This document shows, in pieces, positions 7,572 through 13,733 of a stretch of 14,809 bases of DNA. The stretch is from contig JAYTQU010000186.1 in NCBI GenBank assembly GCA_043746555.1, positions 1 through 14,809 on the forward strand. Direction: 5' to 3'. The notes below the pieces were generated by a model. The model was given only the letters and a program-made list of their open reading frames with translations. It was not told where the DNA came from and searched no databases. The stretch is from CAZQYC01 sp043746555. GTDB lineage: Bacteria > Pseudomonadota > Gammaproteobacteria > Steroidobacterales > Steroidobacteraceae. The translations under genes and the position numbers were made by a program. Position 1 is the stretch's first letter, and every line of letters starts with the position of its first letter.

Positions 7572-7856
7572 ATGATGCGCGTCATGTCAGCTTCCAACAG
7601 CAATTCTTTGACTTCTACGGCAGAGTCCGACGATATTCAGGGTTCTTCCATGGCGAAGGTTCTGGCAGACTACGCGACCATGCAAAGCATAGAACAACCT
7701 TTGAAGGGCGCAGCAGCGTCTGCTGAGCAATCCGTTCCTGCGACGCAAGAACGAAAAAACGAGGAGCCTATGCCGCGTGAAATCGGCGGACGCGACGGTC
7801 CCGAGCCCACGCGTTTCGGCGATTGGGAAAAAGCCGGTCGTTGCATTGATTTTTGA
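7572..7856 (+). CDS. DUF1674 / SDHAF4-like succinate dehydrogenase assembly factor
   Basis: The C-terminal 26 residues (69-94) carry the DUF1674 signature: EIGG, GPEPTRFGDWE and GRCIDF at the very C-terminus. This is the conserved core of SDHAF4 (yeast Sdh8), which in mitochondria binds the flavinylated SDH catalytic subunit and promotes its joining to the iron-sulphur subunit. The first ~60 residues are Ser/Ala/Glu-rich, probably disordered, with no signal peptide. The next gene, sdhC, starts 22 nt downstream, so the context fits the family role exactly. The start is uncertain. GAAGAGG lies immediately before two adjacent ATGs (7572, 7575), with further in-frame ATGs at 7584, 7650 and 7770; the last follows GAGGAG and would give only the 28-residue core. 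Family identification is strong; the function in this bacterium is inferred. Confidence 0.8.
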   Translation: MMRVMSASNSNSLTSTAESDDIQGSSMAKVLADYATMQSIEQPLKGAAASAEQSVPATQERKNEEPMPREIGGRDGPEPTRFGDWEKAGRCIDF

Positions 7857-7878
7857 TTTCAAGATAAAGAGAACACTC

Positions 7879-8286
7879 ATGGCGAAACGAGACAAGCCCT
7901 TGGTAAGACCGCTCTCGCCCTTTTGGCAATATCAAATATGGCCGTCGATGTTCTTGTCGATTTTGCATCGCATTACCGGTGTGGCGATGAGTATCGGCGC
8001 GGTGTTGTTGGTGTACTGGTTGACCGCCGCCGCAATGGGTCCGGATCAATACGCAACTGCGCAAACGATATTTGCATGCTGGATTACGCAAGTCGCTTTG
8101 ATCGGATTCATATTTAGTTTCTGCTATCACTTGCTCAACGGCATTCGTCATTTGGTGTGGGATACCGGACATGGGTTCGATCTGGCCGTCGCGCGAACCA
8201 GCAGTTATGTCGTGATCGTCGGCGCTGTGGTGTTAACAGCCGTGCTCATCGCGTTGTTCTTCGCGCGCGCCGGAGGTGCGGCATGA
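7879..8286 (+). CDS. sdhC: succinate dehydrogenase cytochrome b556 subunit SdhC
   Basis: This is a 135-residue inner-membrane anchor of complex II, contributing to heme b and ubiquinone binding. The RPLSPF motif (10-15) precedes SILHRITG, which places Ser27 and Arg31 at the same numbers as the E. coli SdhC quinone-site residues. His84 in YHLLNGIRHLVWD (83-95) matches the heme ligand of E. coli SdhC. Three membrane segments are visible at about residues 23-50, 64-90 and 108-130. ATG 7879 has AAAGAGA just upstream; the longer reading frame starting upstream overlaps the SDHAF4-like gene and is not needed. Its stop overlaps the sdhD start (ATGA). Confidence 0.95.
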   Translation: MAKRDKPLVRPLSPFWQYQIWPSMFLSILHRITGVAMSIGAVLLVYWLTAAAMGPDQYATAQTIFACWITQVALIGFIFSFCYHLLNGIRHLVWDTGHGFDLAVARTSSYVVIVGAVVLTAVLIALFFARAGGAA

Positions 8287-8675
8287 GTCAAGGCAACTTG
8301 AGAAGTCCACTCAGGACCGTTTTGGGATTGGGCTCTGCCAAGCAAGGCGCTAAACATTGGTGGGCGCAGCGCGTGACGGCCGTTGGACTCGCTTTGCTCG
8401 GTGTATGGTTCATTGTGTCGCTTGCATTGCTTGACGGCTTTGCGTTCGGCGCCGTGACGACATGGATCGGTAATCCATTTAATGCCAGTCTGTTGTCGAT
8501 CTTGATAGCCACACTTGCCTACCACTCGCAACTGGGCGTGCAAGTGGTGATTGAAGACTATGTCCACGGTGCACTGAAGACGATCAGCTTAATGCTGTCG
8601 AATTTCCTTCACGTGATCGTTGGTGTGTTGGGCGTGATGTCGGTGCTGCGTATTGCGTTTGGAGTGGCGGCATGA
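8283..8675 (+). CDS. sdhD: succinate dehydrogenase membrane anchor subunit SdhD
   Basis: This 130-residue protein is the second membrane anchor of complex II. It begins with a short polar tail and the WWAQRVTAVGL segment (26-36) typical of SdhD. The second helix region carries His81 in the YHSQLGVQVVIEDYVH motif; this His aligns with the heme ligand His71 of E. coli SdhD, and Tyr93 in DYV aligns with the quinone-contacting Tyr83. Three membrane helices lie at about residues 28-50, 67-91 and 103-127. ATG 8283 overlaps the sdhC stop and its own stop overlaps the sdhA start, both as ATGA, so C, D and A are translationally coupled. Confidence 0.95.
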   Translation: MSQGNLRSPLRTVLGLGSAKQGAKHWWAQRVTAVGLALLGVWFIVSLALLDGFAFGAVTTWIGNPFNASLLSILIATLAYHSQLGVQVVIEDYVHGALKTISLMLSNFLHVIVGVLGVMSVLRIAFGVAA

Positions 8676-10459
8676 GTGCGTACGAGTTTATCGATCACAC
8701 CTTCGACGTCGTGGTCGTCGGCGCCGGCGGCGCGGGATTGCGCGCGACTTTTGGTTTGGCGCATTCGGGTCTTTCTACTGCATGCATCACGAAAGTATTT
8801 CCGACGCGAAGTCACACCGTTGCGGCGCAAGGCGGCATCAGCGCCGCGCTCGGCAACATGGGCGAAGACGATTGGCGTTGGCACATGTACGACACCGTCA
8901 AAGGCTCCGATTGGCTTGGCGATCAAGACGCCATCGAGTTCATGTGCAAGGAAGCGCCGGATGCGATTATCGAACTCGAACACTATGGACTGCCGTTCTC
9001 GCGCACCGAAGAAGGAAAGATCTACCAACGTCCATTCGGCGGCATGACGACTAAGTATGGCGATGGTCCACCTGCGCAACGTACTTGCGCGGCGGCGGAT
9101 CGCACCGGTCACGCGATGTTGCATACGCTGTATCAACAAGCGCTCAAACATCAGGCGCAATTCTTCATCGAATTTTTCGCGGTCGATCTCATCATGGAAA
9201 ACGGCGAGTGTCGTGGCGTGGTGGCGATCGACATGGCGAATGGAACCGTTCATCGCTTTCGTGGCCATCAAGTCATCATGGCGACGGGCGGTTATGGTCG
9301 CGCGTATTTTTCCTGCACTTCCGCGCACACCTGCACCGGTGATGGCGGCGGCATGGTGTTGCGCGCCGGCTTGCCGCTGCAAGACATGGAGTTTGTACAG
9401 TTTCATCCCACCGGAATTTATGGTGCAGGTTGTCTGATTACCGAAGGTGTGCGTGGTGAAGGCGGCATCCTGCGCAATTCGCAAGGCGAGCGTTTCATGG
9501 AGCGCTATGCGCCGAAAGCAAAAGACTTGGCGTCGCGCGATGTGGTGAGCCGCGCGATGACCATTGAGATTCGCGAAGGCCGCGGTGTCGGCGCTGAGAA
9601 AGATCATATCTTCTTGCATCTCGAACACCTGGGCGCGGAAGTGATTCACGAGCGACTGCCGGGTATCGCCGAGACCGCGAAAATTTTCGCGGGCGTCGAT
9701 GTCACCAAGCAACCGATTCCCGTGCTGCCGACTGTTCACTACAACATGGGCGGCATTCCAGCTAATTATCACGGCGAAGTGGTGACGACAAAAAACGGCG
9801 ATGCCGAAAGCGTGGTGCCGGGACTGATGGCGGTTGGCGAGGCGGCGTGCGTGTCGGTTCATGGCGCGAATCGATTGGGTTCGAATTCGTTGCTCGACTT
9901 AGTCGTGTTCGGTCGCGAAGCCGCGCGTCACTGCGCCGAGATCGTCAAACCCGGCACGAAGCACAAGCCATTGCCGGCGAATGCGGGCGACTTCGCGGTG
10001 AGCCGTATTGATAAGTTCCGCAATGCCAAGGGTTCGCTGCGCACCGCCGAGATTCGTCTCAACATGCAGCGCGTAATGCAAAACCACGCAGCAGTGTTTA
10101 GAACCGGCGAGACGCTGCAACAAGGCGTGAGCAAACTTCATGAAGTGTTCGCTTCGTTTGAGAAAGTGGGTGTCACGGATCGAACGCTGGTGTGGAATAC
10201 CGATCTCATCGAAACGTTGGAGCTCGACAATTTACTGGGTCAAGCCGTCGCGACGATGAACTCCGCCGAGAATCGCAAAGAGAGTCGCGGCGCGCATGCG
10301 CGCGAGGACTTTGCCGATCGCAACGACAAGGAATGGATGAAGCACACGCTGTCGTGGGTGGATTCAGCCGGTAAAGTAAAACTCGACTACCGTCCGGTGC
10401 ATCTGAAGACATTGACCGACGATGTCGAAGTCGTTCCGCCCAAAGCGCGCGTTTATTAA
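8672..10459 (+). CDS. sdhA: succinate dehydrogenase flavoprotein subunit SdhA
   Basis: SdhA oxidises succinate to fumarate in the TCA cycle using covalently bound FAD, and passes electrons to SdhB. The 595-residue length is normal. GAGGAG (17-22) is the FAD dinucleotide-binding loop and His48 in RSHTVAAQGGIS is the residue that bonds covalently to FAD. Active-site motifs are complete: FHPTGI (His245), REGRGVG (301-307, including the proton-shuttling Arg), HYNMGGIP (His356) and RLGSNSLLDLV (Arg401). The C-terminal helical domain and cap end normally. It is coupled to sdhD by an ATGA overlap. Flavinylation is expected to depend on SdhE, encoded downstream, and joining with SdhB may use the SDHAF4-like protein upstream. 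Confidence 0.98.
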   Translation: MSAYEFIDHTFDVVVVGAGGAGLRATFGLAHSGLSTACITKVFPTRSHTVAAQGGISAALGNMGEDDWRWHMYDTVKGSDWLGDQDAIEFMCKEAPDAIIELEHYGLPFSRTEEGKIYQRPFGGMTTKYGDGPPAQRTCAAADRTGHAMLHTLYQQALKHQAQFFIEFFAVDLIMENGECRGVVAIDMANGTVHRFRGHQVIMATGGYGRAYFSCTSAHTCTGDGGGMVLRAGLPLQDMEFVQFHPTGIYGAGCLITEGVRGEGGILRNSQGERFMERYAPKAKDLASRDVVSRAMTIEIREGRGVGAEKDHIFLHLEHLGAEVIHERLPGIAETAKIFAGVDVTKQPIPVLPTVHYNMGGIPANYHGEVVTTKNGDAESVVPGLMAVGEAACVSVHGANRLGSNSLLDLVVFGREAARHCAEIVKPGTKHKPLPANAGDFAVSRIDKFRNAKGSLRTAEIRLNMQRVMQNHAAVFRTGETLQQGVSKLHEVFASFEKVGVTDRTLVWNTDLIETLELDNLLGQAVATMNSAENRKESRGAHAREDFADRNDKEWMKHTLSWVDSAGKVKLDYRPVHLKTLTDDVEVVPPKARVY

Positions 10460-10475
10460 CGAAGGTCTGGCACCC

Positions 10476-11258
10476 ATGGCCCAATTTCGCTTACCCGCAA
10501 ATTCCAAAATCGTCGGCGGCAAAACCTATCCGGCAGCCGCGGGTGCTAAAGATGTTCGCAAATTTCGCATCTATCGTTTCGATCCCGAGTCGGGCGCCAA
10601 CCCGAGCGTGGACACGTACGAAGTCGATATGGCCAAGTGCGGCCCGATGGTGCTCGATGCGCTCATCAAGATAAAAAACGAAGTCGACGCCTCGCTGACT
10701 TTTCGCCGCTCGTGTCGCGAAGGCATCTGTGGCTCTTGCGCGATGAATATCGATGGTGTGAATACGCTCGCTTGCACGAAATCGTGCGACGAGATCAAAG
10801 GCGACGTGAAAATCTATCCGCTGCCGCACATGCCGGTCATCAAAGACTTGGTGCCCGATCTCACGAACTTTTATGCGCAATACGCTTCGGTAAAGCCCTG
10901 GCTGCAAACTCGTACGCCGGCGCCGCCGGATCGCGAGCGTTTACAATCGAAAGAAGATCAAGAAAAAATCGACCGGCCGTCGGCATGTATTCTGTGCGCA
11001 TGCTGTTCATCGAGCTGTCCTAGCTATTGGTGGAACAGCGATCGCTATCTCGGCCCCGCTGCACTGTTGGCAGCGTATCGCTGGATCATCGATACGCGCG
11101 ATGAAGCGACCGGCGAGCGTCTCGACGATCTCGAAGATCCATTCCGTTTGTATCGCTGCCATACCATCATGAACTGCGTGCAAGCCTGTCCCAAGGACTT
11201 GAATCCGGCGCGGGCCATTGCCGAAATAAAGAAGCTGATGGTGGAACGGTCTCACTGA
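10476..11258 (+). CDS. sdhB: succinate dehydrogenase iron-sulphur subunit SdhB
   Basis: This 260-residue protein carries electrons from SdhA to quinone through three Fe-S clusters. The plant-type ferredoxin domain has Cys80, Cys85, Cys88 and Cys100 for [2Fe-2S]. The C-terminal domain has Cys171, Cys174 and Cys177 with Cys238 (in CPKDLNP) for [4Fe-4S], and Cys181, Cys228 and Cys234 for [3Fe-4S], so every ligand is present. The N-terminus carries about 25 residues before the first strand, somewhat longer than in E. coli. ATG 10476 has GAAGG 10 nt upstream; the reading frame extends further back into sdhA but without family similarity. It lies 16 nt after sdhA. Confidence 0.97.
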   Translation: MAQFRLPANSKIVGGKTYPAAAGAKDVRKFRIYRFDPESGANPSVDTYEVDMAKCGPMVLDALIKIKNEVDASLTFRRSCREGICGSCAMNIDGVNTLACTKSCDEIKGDVKIYPLPHMPVIKDLVPDLTNFYAQYASVKPWLQTRTPAPPDRERLQSKEDQEKIDRPSACILCACCSSSCPSYWWNSDRYLGPAALLAAYRWIIDTRDEATGERLDDLEDPFRLYRCHTIMNCVQACPKDLNPARAIAEIKKLMVERSH

Positions 11259-11275
11259 AGACCAGGCCGTGGGCG

Positions 11276-11317
11276 GTAGGCTTTAGCCGGTAGGCTGGCT
11301 GCAAGGCCAGTCTTGCA
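11276..11317 (+). other. overlapping short hairpins after sdhB
   Basis: Just after the sdhB stop there are two copies of GTAGGCT (11276-11282 and 11290-11296) one degenerate heptamer apart. Two mutually exclusive hairpins follow: CTGGC(11295-11299)/GCCAG(11306-11310), and TGCAAG(11300-11305)/CTTGCA(11312-11317). The second ends in only TTT, so it is a poor intrinsic terminator at best. The GTAGGCT copies are the reverse complement of the AGCCTAC phase of the heptamer array at 11367-11397 and could pair with it across about 70 nt. The function is unknown. Confidence 0.4.
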
Positions 11318-11366
11318 TTTGTGCTTAGGCGGCTTGTGCTTTTGTGCGAACATTGTTCTATTCTTA

Positions 11367-11397
11367 CCTACAGCCTACAGCCTACAGCCTACAGCCT
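11367..11397 (+). repeat. CCTACAG heptamer tandem array
   Basis: There are four perfect head-to-tail copies of CCTACAG followed by a partial CCT, ending 17 nt before the preferred sdhE start. The 7-bp period is not a multiple of three and the array lies outside any gene I accept. Such arrays can change copy number by slippage. Unlike a CRISPR array there are no spacers. It lies where the sdhE ribosome binding site or promoter would be expected, and I see no good Shine-Dalgarno there. Confidence 0.9.
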
Positions 11398-11414
11398 CTT
11401 CTATGACCTCTTTC

Positions 11415-11660
11415 ATGGACACCCAACGGGTTTACAGTCTGCGCTGGCGTTGCCGGCGCGGTATGAAAGAACTCGACATGTTACTAACGCGCTATTTGGA
11501 GCGTGATTACTACACCTCGAGCTTGGAGCATCGTCAGGCGTTTGAGGCGCTGCTCCAGAAAGCCGATCCGGAAATTCTCGATTACATTCTCGGCAAATCC
11601 GTTCCCGAAACACCCGAGCTTGACTATGTCGTTTGCCGACTCTCCGTCCCTGGTGGTTGA
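11415..11660 (+). CDS. sdhE: FAD assembly factor SdhE
   Basis: SdhE (YgfY, the bacterial SDHAF2/Sdh5 homologue) is a small cytoplasmic protein that promotes covalent attachment of FAD to SdhA. The 81-residue product has the family hallmark RGMKELD at 15-21, with Gly16 and Glu19 forming the RGxxE motif. An acidic helical body (YLERDYYTSSLEHRQAF onwards) with the usual five-helix pattern follows. I chose ATG 11415 because it places RRG at residues 14-16 exactly as in E. coli SdhE; ATG 11403 would add four residues. Neither start has a clear Shine-Dalgarno. The 3' end overlaps the ygfX-like gene by 35 nt. Position downstream of sdhB fits the role, although 156 nt with repeats separate it from the structural genes. 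Confidence 0.93.
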   Translation: MDTQRVYSLRWRCRRGMKELDMLLTRYLERDYYTSSLEHRQAFEALLQKADPEILDYILGKSVPETPELDYVVCRLSVPGG

Positions 11661-12072
11661 TCGGCAGATTGCCTCGCAGTATGGCGTGGCCGGCGTTTGC
11701 CTTGCCGTGGCGGCGTCGATCCCGTGGTGGCTGCCGTTCGAACTTGAAACACGAATTATCATTGCATTCGCGTTCAGCGCGATCACGGCCTTGGCCGCAT
11801 GGCGAGCGGGTCTATTCGGCGCGCGATATTGCGTGACTCAAGCAATTTGGGATAGCGCTGGTCAATGGCACTTGGTCGACGCGAGCGGATCTCGCCAAAT
11901 CGCGGAACTCGCATCGGCAACCTGCGTGTGGCGCTCACTAATCTGGCTCCACTGGAAGAGCGATGGTGGTCGACGGCAACTGCTATTGCTGCGTTCTTGG
12001 CGGCAGGGCGGCGGCGCCAGTTCACAGCGTTGGCGGCCATTGGCGGCGCGACTGCGGCTGCGCAGCGCGTGA
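11626..12072 (+). CDS. ygfX: YgfX (CptA)-like membrane protein
   Basis: The 148-residue product has two adjacent hydrophobic segments at about residues 19-36 and 43-58, then a soluble C-terminal half with paired Trp residues and an Arg-rich ending (RWRPLAARLRLRS). This layout matches YgfX/CptA, an inner-membrane protein encoded immediately after sdhE in many gammaproteobacteria. In E. coli it has been described as the toxin of the SdhE(CptB)-CptA pair acting on MreB and FtsZ, though that role has been questioned. ATG 11626 lies inside the end of sdhE, with 35 nt of overlap, so translation is probably coupled. Primary sequence in this family is poorly conserved, so the call rests largely on position and topology. 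Confidence 0.68.
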   Translation: MSFADSPSLVVDRQIASQYGVAGVCLAVAASIPWWLPFELETRIIIAFAFSAITALAAWRAGLFGARYCVTQAIWDSAGQWHLVDASGSRQIAELASATCVWRSLIWLHWKSDGGRRQLLLLRSWRQGGGASSQRWRPLAARLRLRSA

Positions 12073-12109
12073 GCGACGTCTCAATCGATCCGATCCGGCA
12101 AAGAGTCGC

Positions 12110-12137
12110 GAAACTTTTGCGTGGCGTGACGGTCCTA
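12110..12137 (+). promoter_or_regulatory. candidate sigma-E promoter for rpoE operon
   Basis: GAAACTT at 12110-12116 is one base from the sigma-E -35 consensus GGAACTT. After a 16-bp spacer comes TCCTA at 12133-12137, fitting the TCnnA form of the -10 element. It lies in the only sizeable gap before rpoE and would start transcription near 12143-12145, leaving a 5' leader of about 150 nt to ATG 12293. RpoE commonly activates its own promoter, so the position is expected. The evidence is sequence pattern only. A second GAAACTT at 12161-12167 has no suitable -10. Confidence 0.45.
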
Positions 12138-12220
12138 CTGCACGACTTTGGGGCCGTTGTGAAACTTACGGTCTCCGAGTTTAGGGCGGAAGTATTGACG
12201 GTCAGAAGTTTTGCCCCAGT

Positions 12221-12268
12221 TATCGTCCAAGTCATCGTCCAGGGTATCGTCCAGGGTATCGTCCAAAA
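12221..12268 (+). repeat. 12-bp tandem repeat upstream of rpoE
   Basis: Four head-to-tail 12-bp copies of TATCGTCCAGGG are present. The third (12245-12256) is the reference; the second (12233-12244) differs only in its first base, and the first and fourth differ in their last few bases. The array ends 24 nt before the rpoE ATG, inside the predicted leader. The rpoE frame is open through it but has no start codon there, so it is probably not translated as part of RpoE. The 12-bp period makes unrelated frames look open on both strands. Confidence 0.9.
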
Positions 12269-12292
12269 CCACTTGTGCTTCGAAGACGTTTT

Positions 12293-12979
12293 ATGTCCGA
12301 ACCGAGCATTCATTCCAGTTCGCCGTCGCAGCCCGGGATTCAGATTCATTCCAAGTCTGCGGGTGTCCCGCTCATTGTTTCGACAACAGTCGCGAGTCCG
12401 GACGTGACGGTTGAAGCAACCGACGCGCAACTCGTACAACGTGCGCAGAGCGGCGATCGCACCGCATTCGATTTGTTGGTGCTGAAGTATCAGCATCGCA
12501 TTCACAAATTGGTGAGTCGCTTTGTCAACGATCAAGTCGAAGCTCAAGACGTTACACAGGATGCCTTCATCAAAGCCTATCGGGCGTTGAAATCTTTTCG
12601 TAACGACAGTGCGTTCTATACCTGGATGTATCGTATTGCAATCAACACGGCGAAGAATGCCTTGGTTGCCGGCAAGCGCCGGCCGCTCGATTTCAATCTC
12701 GACGCCCAGGATCCCGAGCAATACGAGCGACATTCGGGATTGCGAGAAGGCGATACGCCCGAAGGTATTTTACTAACCGAAGAGATTCGTCAGACCGTGC
12801 AGCAAGCGATGCAAGACTTACCCGACGATTTGCGAACCGCGATCACGTTGCGCGAGTTGGAAGGGTTGTCGTACGAAGAGATTGCCGGCGCGATGGAATG
12901 CCCAGTAGGCACAGTGCGTTCCAGAATCTTTCGCGCGCGCGAAGCCATCGACAAGCGGCTTGCGCCGTTATTGGATTGA
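12293..12979 (+). CDS. rpoE: RNA polymerase sigma-E factor RpoE
   Basis: This ECF sigma factor directs the envelope-stress response. Region 2 contains DVTQDAFIKAYRALKSF and the SAFYTWMYRIAINTAKN helix for -10 recognition; region 4 contains LPDDLRTAITLRELEGLSY and the CPVGTVRSRIFRARE helix for -35 recognition. Both are very close to E. coli RpoE. From ATG 12293 the product is 228 residues, with a Ser/Pro-rich leader of about 37 residues before the first conserved helix (LVQRAQSGD). A GTG at 12404 would give 191 residues, the E. coli length, but has no better ribosome site; ATG 12293 has a weak GAAG 7 nt upstream. rseA and rseB follow, as expected for a sigma-E operon held off by an anti-sigma factor. 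Confidence 0.95.
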   Translation: MSEPSIHSSSPSQPGIQIHSKSAGVPLIVSTTVASPDVTVEATDAQLVQRAQSGDRTAFDLLVLKYQHRIHKLVSRFVNDQVEAQDVTQDAFIKAYRALKSFRNDSAFYTWMYRIAINTAKNALVAGKRRPLDFNLDAQDPEQYERHSGLREGDTPEGILLTEEIRQTVQQAMQDLPDDLRTAITLRELEGLSYEEIAGAMECPVGTVRSRIFRAREAIDKRLAPLLD

Positions 12980-13045
12980 TAATGTTGTACTCAAATTGTT
13001 TTACCAATCTTGTTTGCCAGTAGCCATTCCCCGGTAATCATTCTT

Positions 13046-13723
13046 ATGACCGATCCTATTCACGAACAGCTCTCCGCTTTCCACGACGGCGAATTGCCTG
13101 CCGCCGAAACCGAGTTACTGCTGAAACGATTAGACCGCGATCCACAATTGCGCGCGACGCTAGGTCGATACTCTTTGATCGGTGCGGCATTGAATGCGAC
13201 ACAGGCGGGTGGTCCGTCGCGCGATTTCGCAACGCGAGTGGCGCGAGCCATTGAGCAGGAGTCGATGCCGGCGCGAGTTTGGCGTCCCGTGGCGCATTGG
13301 CTGAAGCCGATGGCCGGCGGTGCGATTGCGGCAGGCGTGGCCGCGGTGGCGTTGGTGACGTTACGTCTTGCTCCGGTCGATGTTCCCGTCGCAAATTTTG
13401 CGGTGACCAATTCGCCGACCACGACGACACCGGCGGTCACATCGACGATCATGGAGAAACAACGGTCCGCTCAAATCGAATCGGTCGCGCGTGTGCGTGA
13501 ACGCTTGCCCAGCGATACTGTGCCGGTGAGTAACGTAAACTTTACGGCACCGCCCATTCAAGTCAGCAACAGCGGTCGCTTGGCAAATTTCGTGGTCGCG
13601 CACAGCGAGTATTCCTTGCCGCTGGGTCGACGTAACTTACTGACGAATCTATTGGCGGAAGAGCCGTCGTCCGATGCCGATTCGACTGAAGCAGATTCAA
13701 ACGGCGAACAGCCAACGCGCTGA
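13046..13723 (+). CDS. rseA: anti-sigma-E factor RseA
   Basis: RseA is a single-pass inner-membrane protein whose cytoplasmic domain binds RpoE until proteolysis by DegS and RseP releases it. The 225-residue product shows the N-terminal RseA domain (EQLSAFHDGELP at 7-18, then an Asp/Leu-rich helix and LGRYSLIGAALN). A membrane segment lies at about 89-108 (Ala/Val-rich), followed by a Thr/Ser/Pro-rich periplasmic part. The protein ends in an acidic tail rather than the aromatic C-terminus I would expect for an outer-membrane-porin-like signal, as usual for RseA. ATG 13046 has no strong Shine-Dalgarno; a TTG at 13010 would add 12 atypical residues. It lies 66 nt after rpoE. Confidence 0.9.
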   Translation: MTDPIHEQLSAFHDGELPAAETELLLKRLDRDPQLRATLGRYSLIGAALNATQAGGPSRDFATRVARAIEQESMPARVWRPVAHWLKPMAGGAIAAGVAAVALVTLRLAPVDVPVANFAVTNSPTTTTPAVTSTIMEKQRSAQIESVARVRERLPSDTVPVSNVNFTAPPIQVSNSGRLANFVVAHSEYSLPLGRRNLLTNLLAEEPSSDADSTEADSNGEQPTR

Positions 13724-13733
13724 GCGCATCCGC

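Noticed and set aside
8609..9862. Long minus-strand open frame (417 codons) inside sdhA
   Set aside because: It is His/Arg/Ala-rich antisense composition typical of the complement of a GC-rich gene; sdhA on the plus strand is certain.
11367..11397. CRISPR array
   Set aside because: Units are 7 bp and directly adjacent with no spacers, and there are no cas genes nearby.
11865..12407. Plus-strand open frame of 180 codons across ygfX and the rpoE leader
   Set aside because: It overlaps ygfX and rpoE out of frame; it stays open partly because the 12-bp repeat has a period divisible by three. No family features.
11783..12733. Minus-strand open frame of 316 codons opposite ygfX-rpoE
   Set aside because: It is antisense to well-identified genes, has a repetitive Trp-Thr-Ile-Pro stretch made by the 12-bp array, and resembles no protein family.
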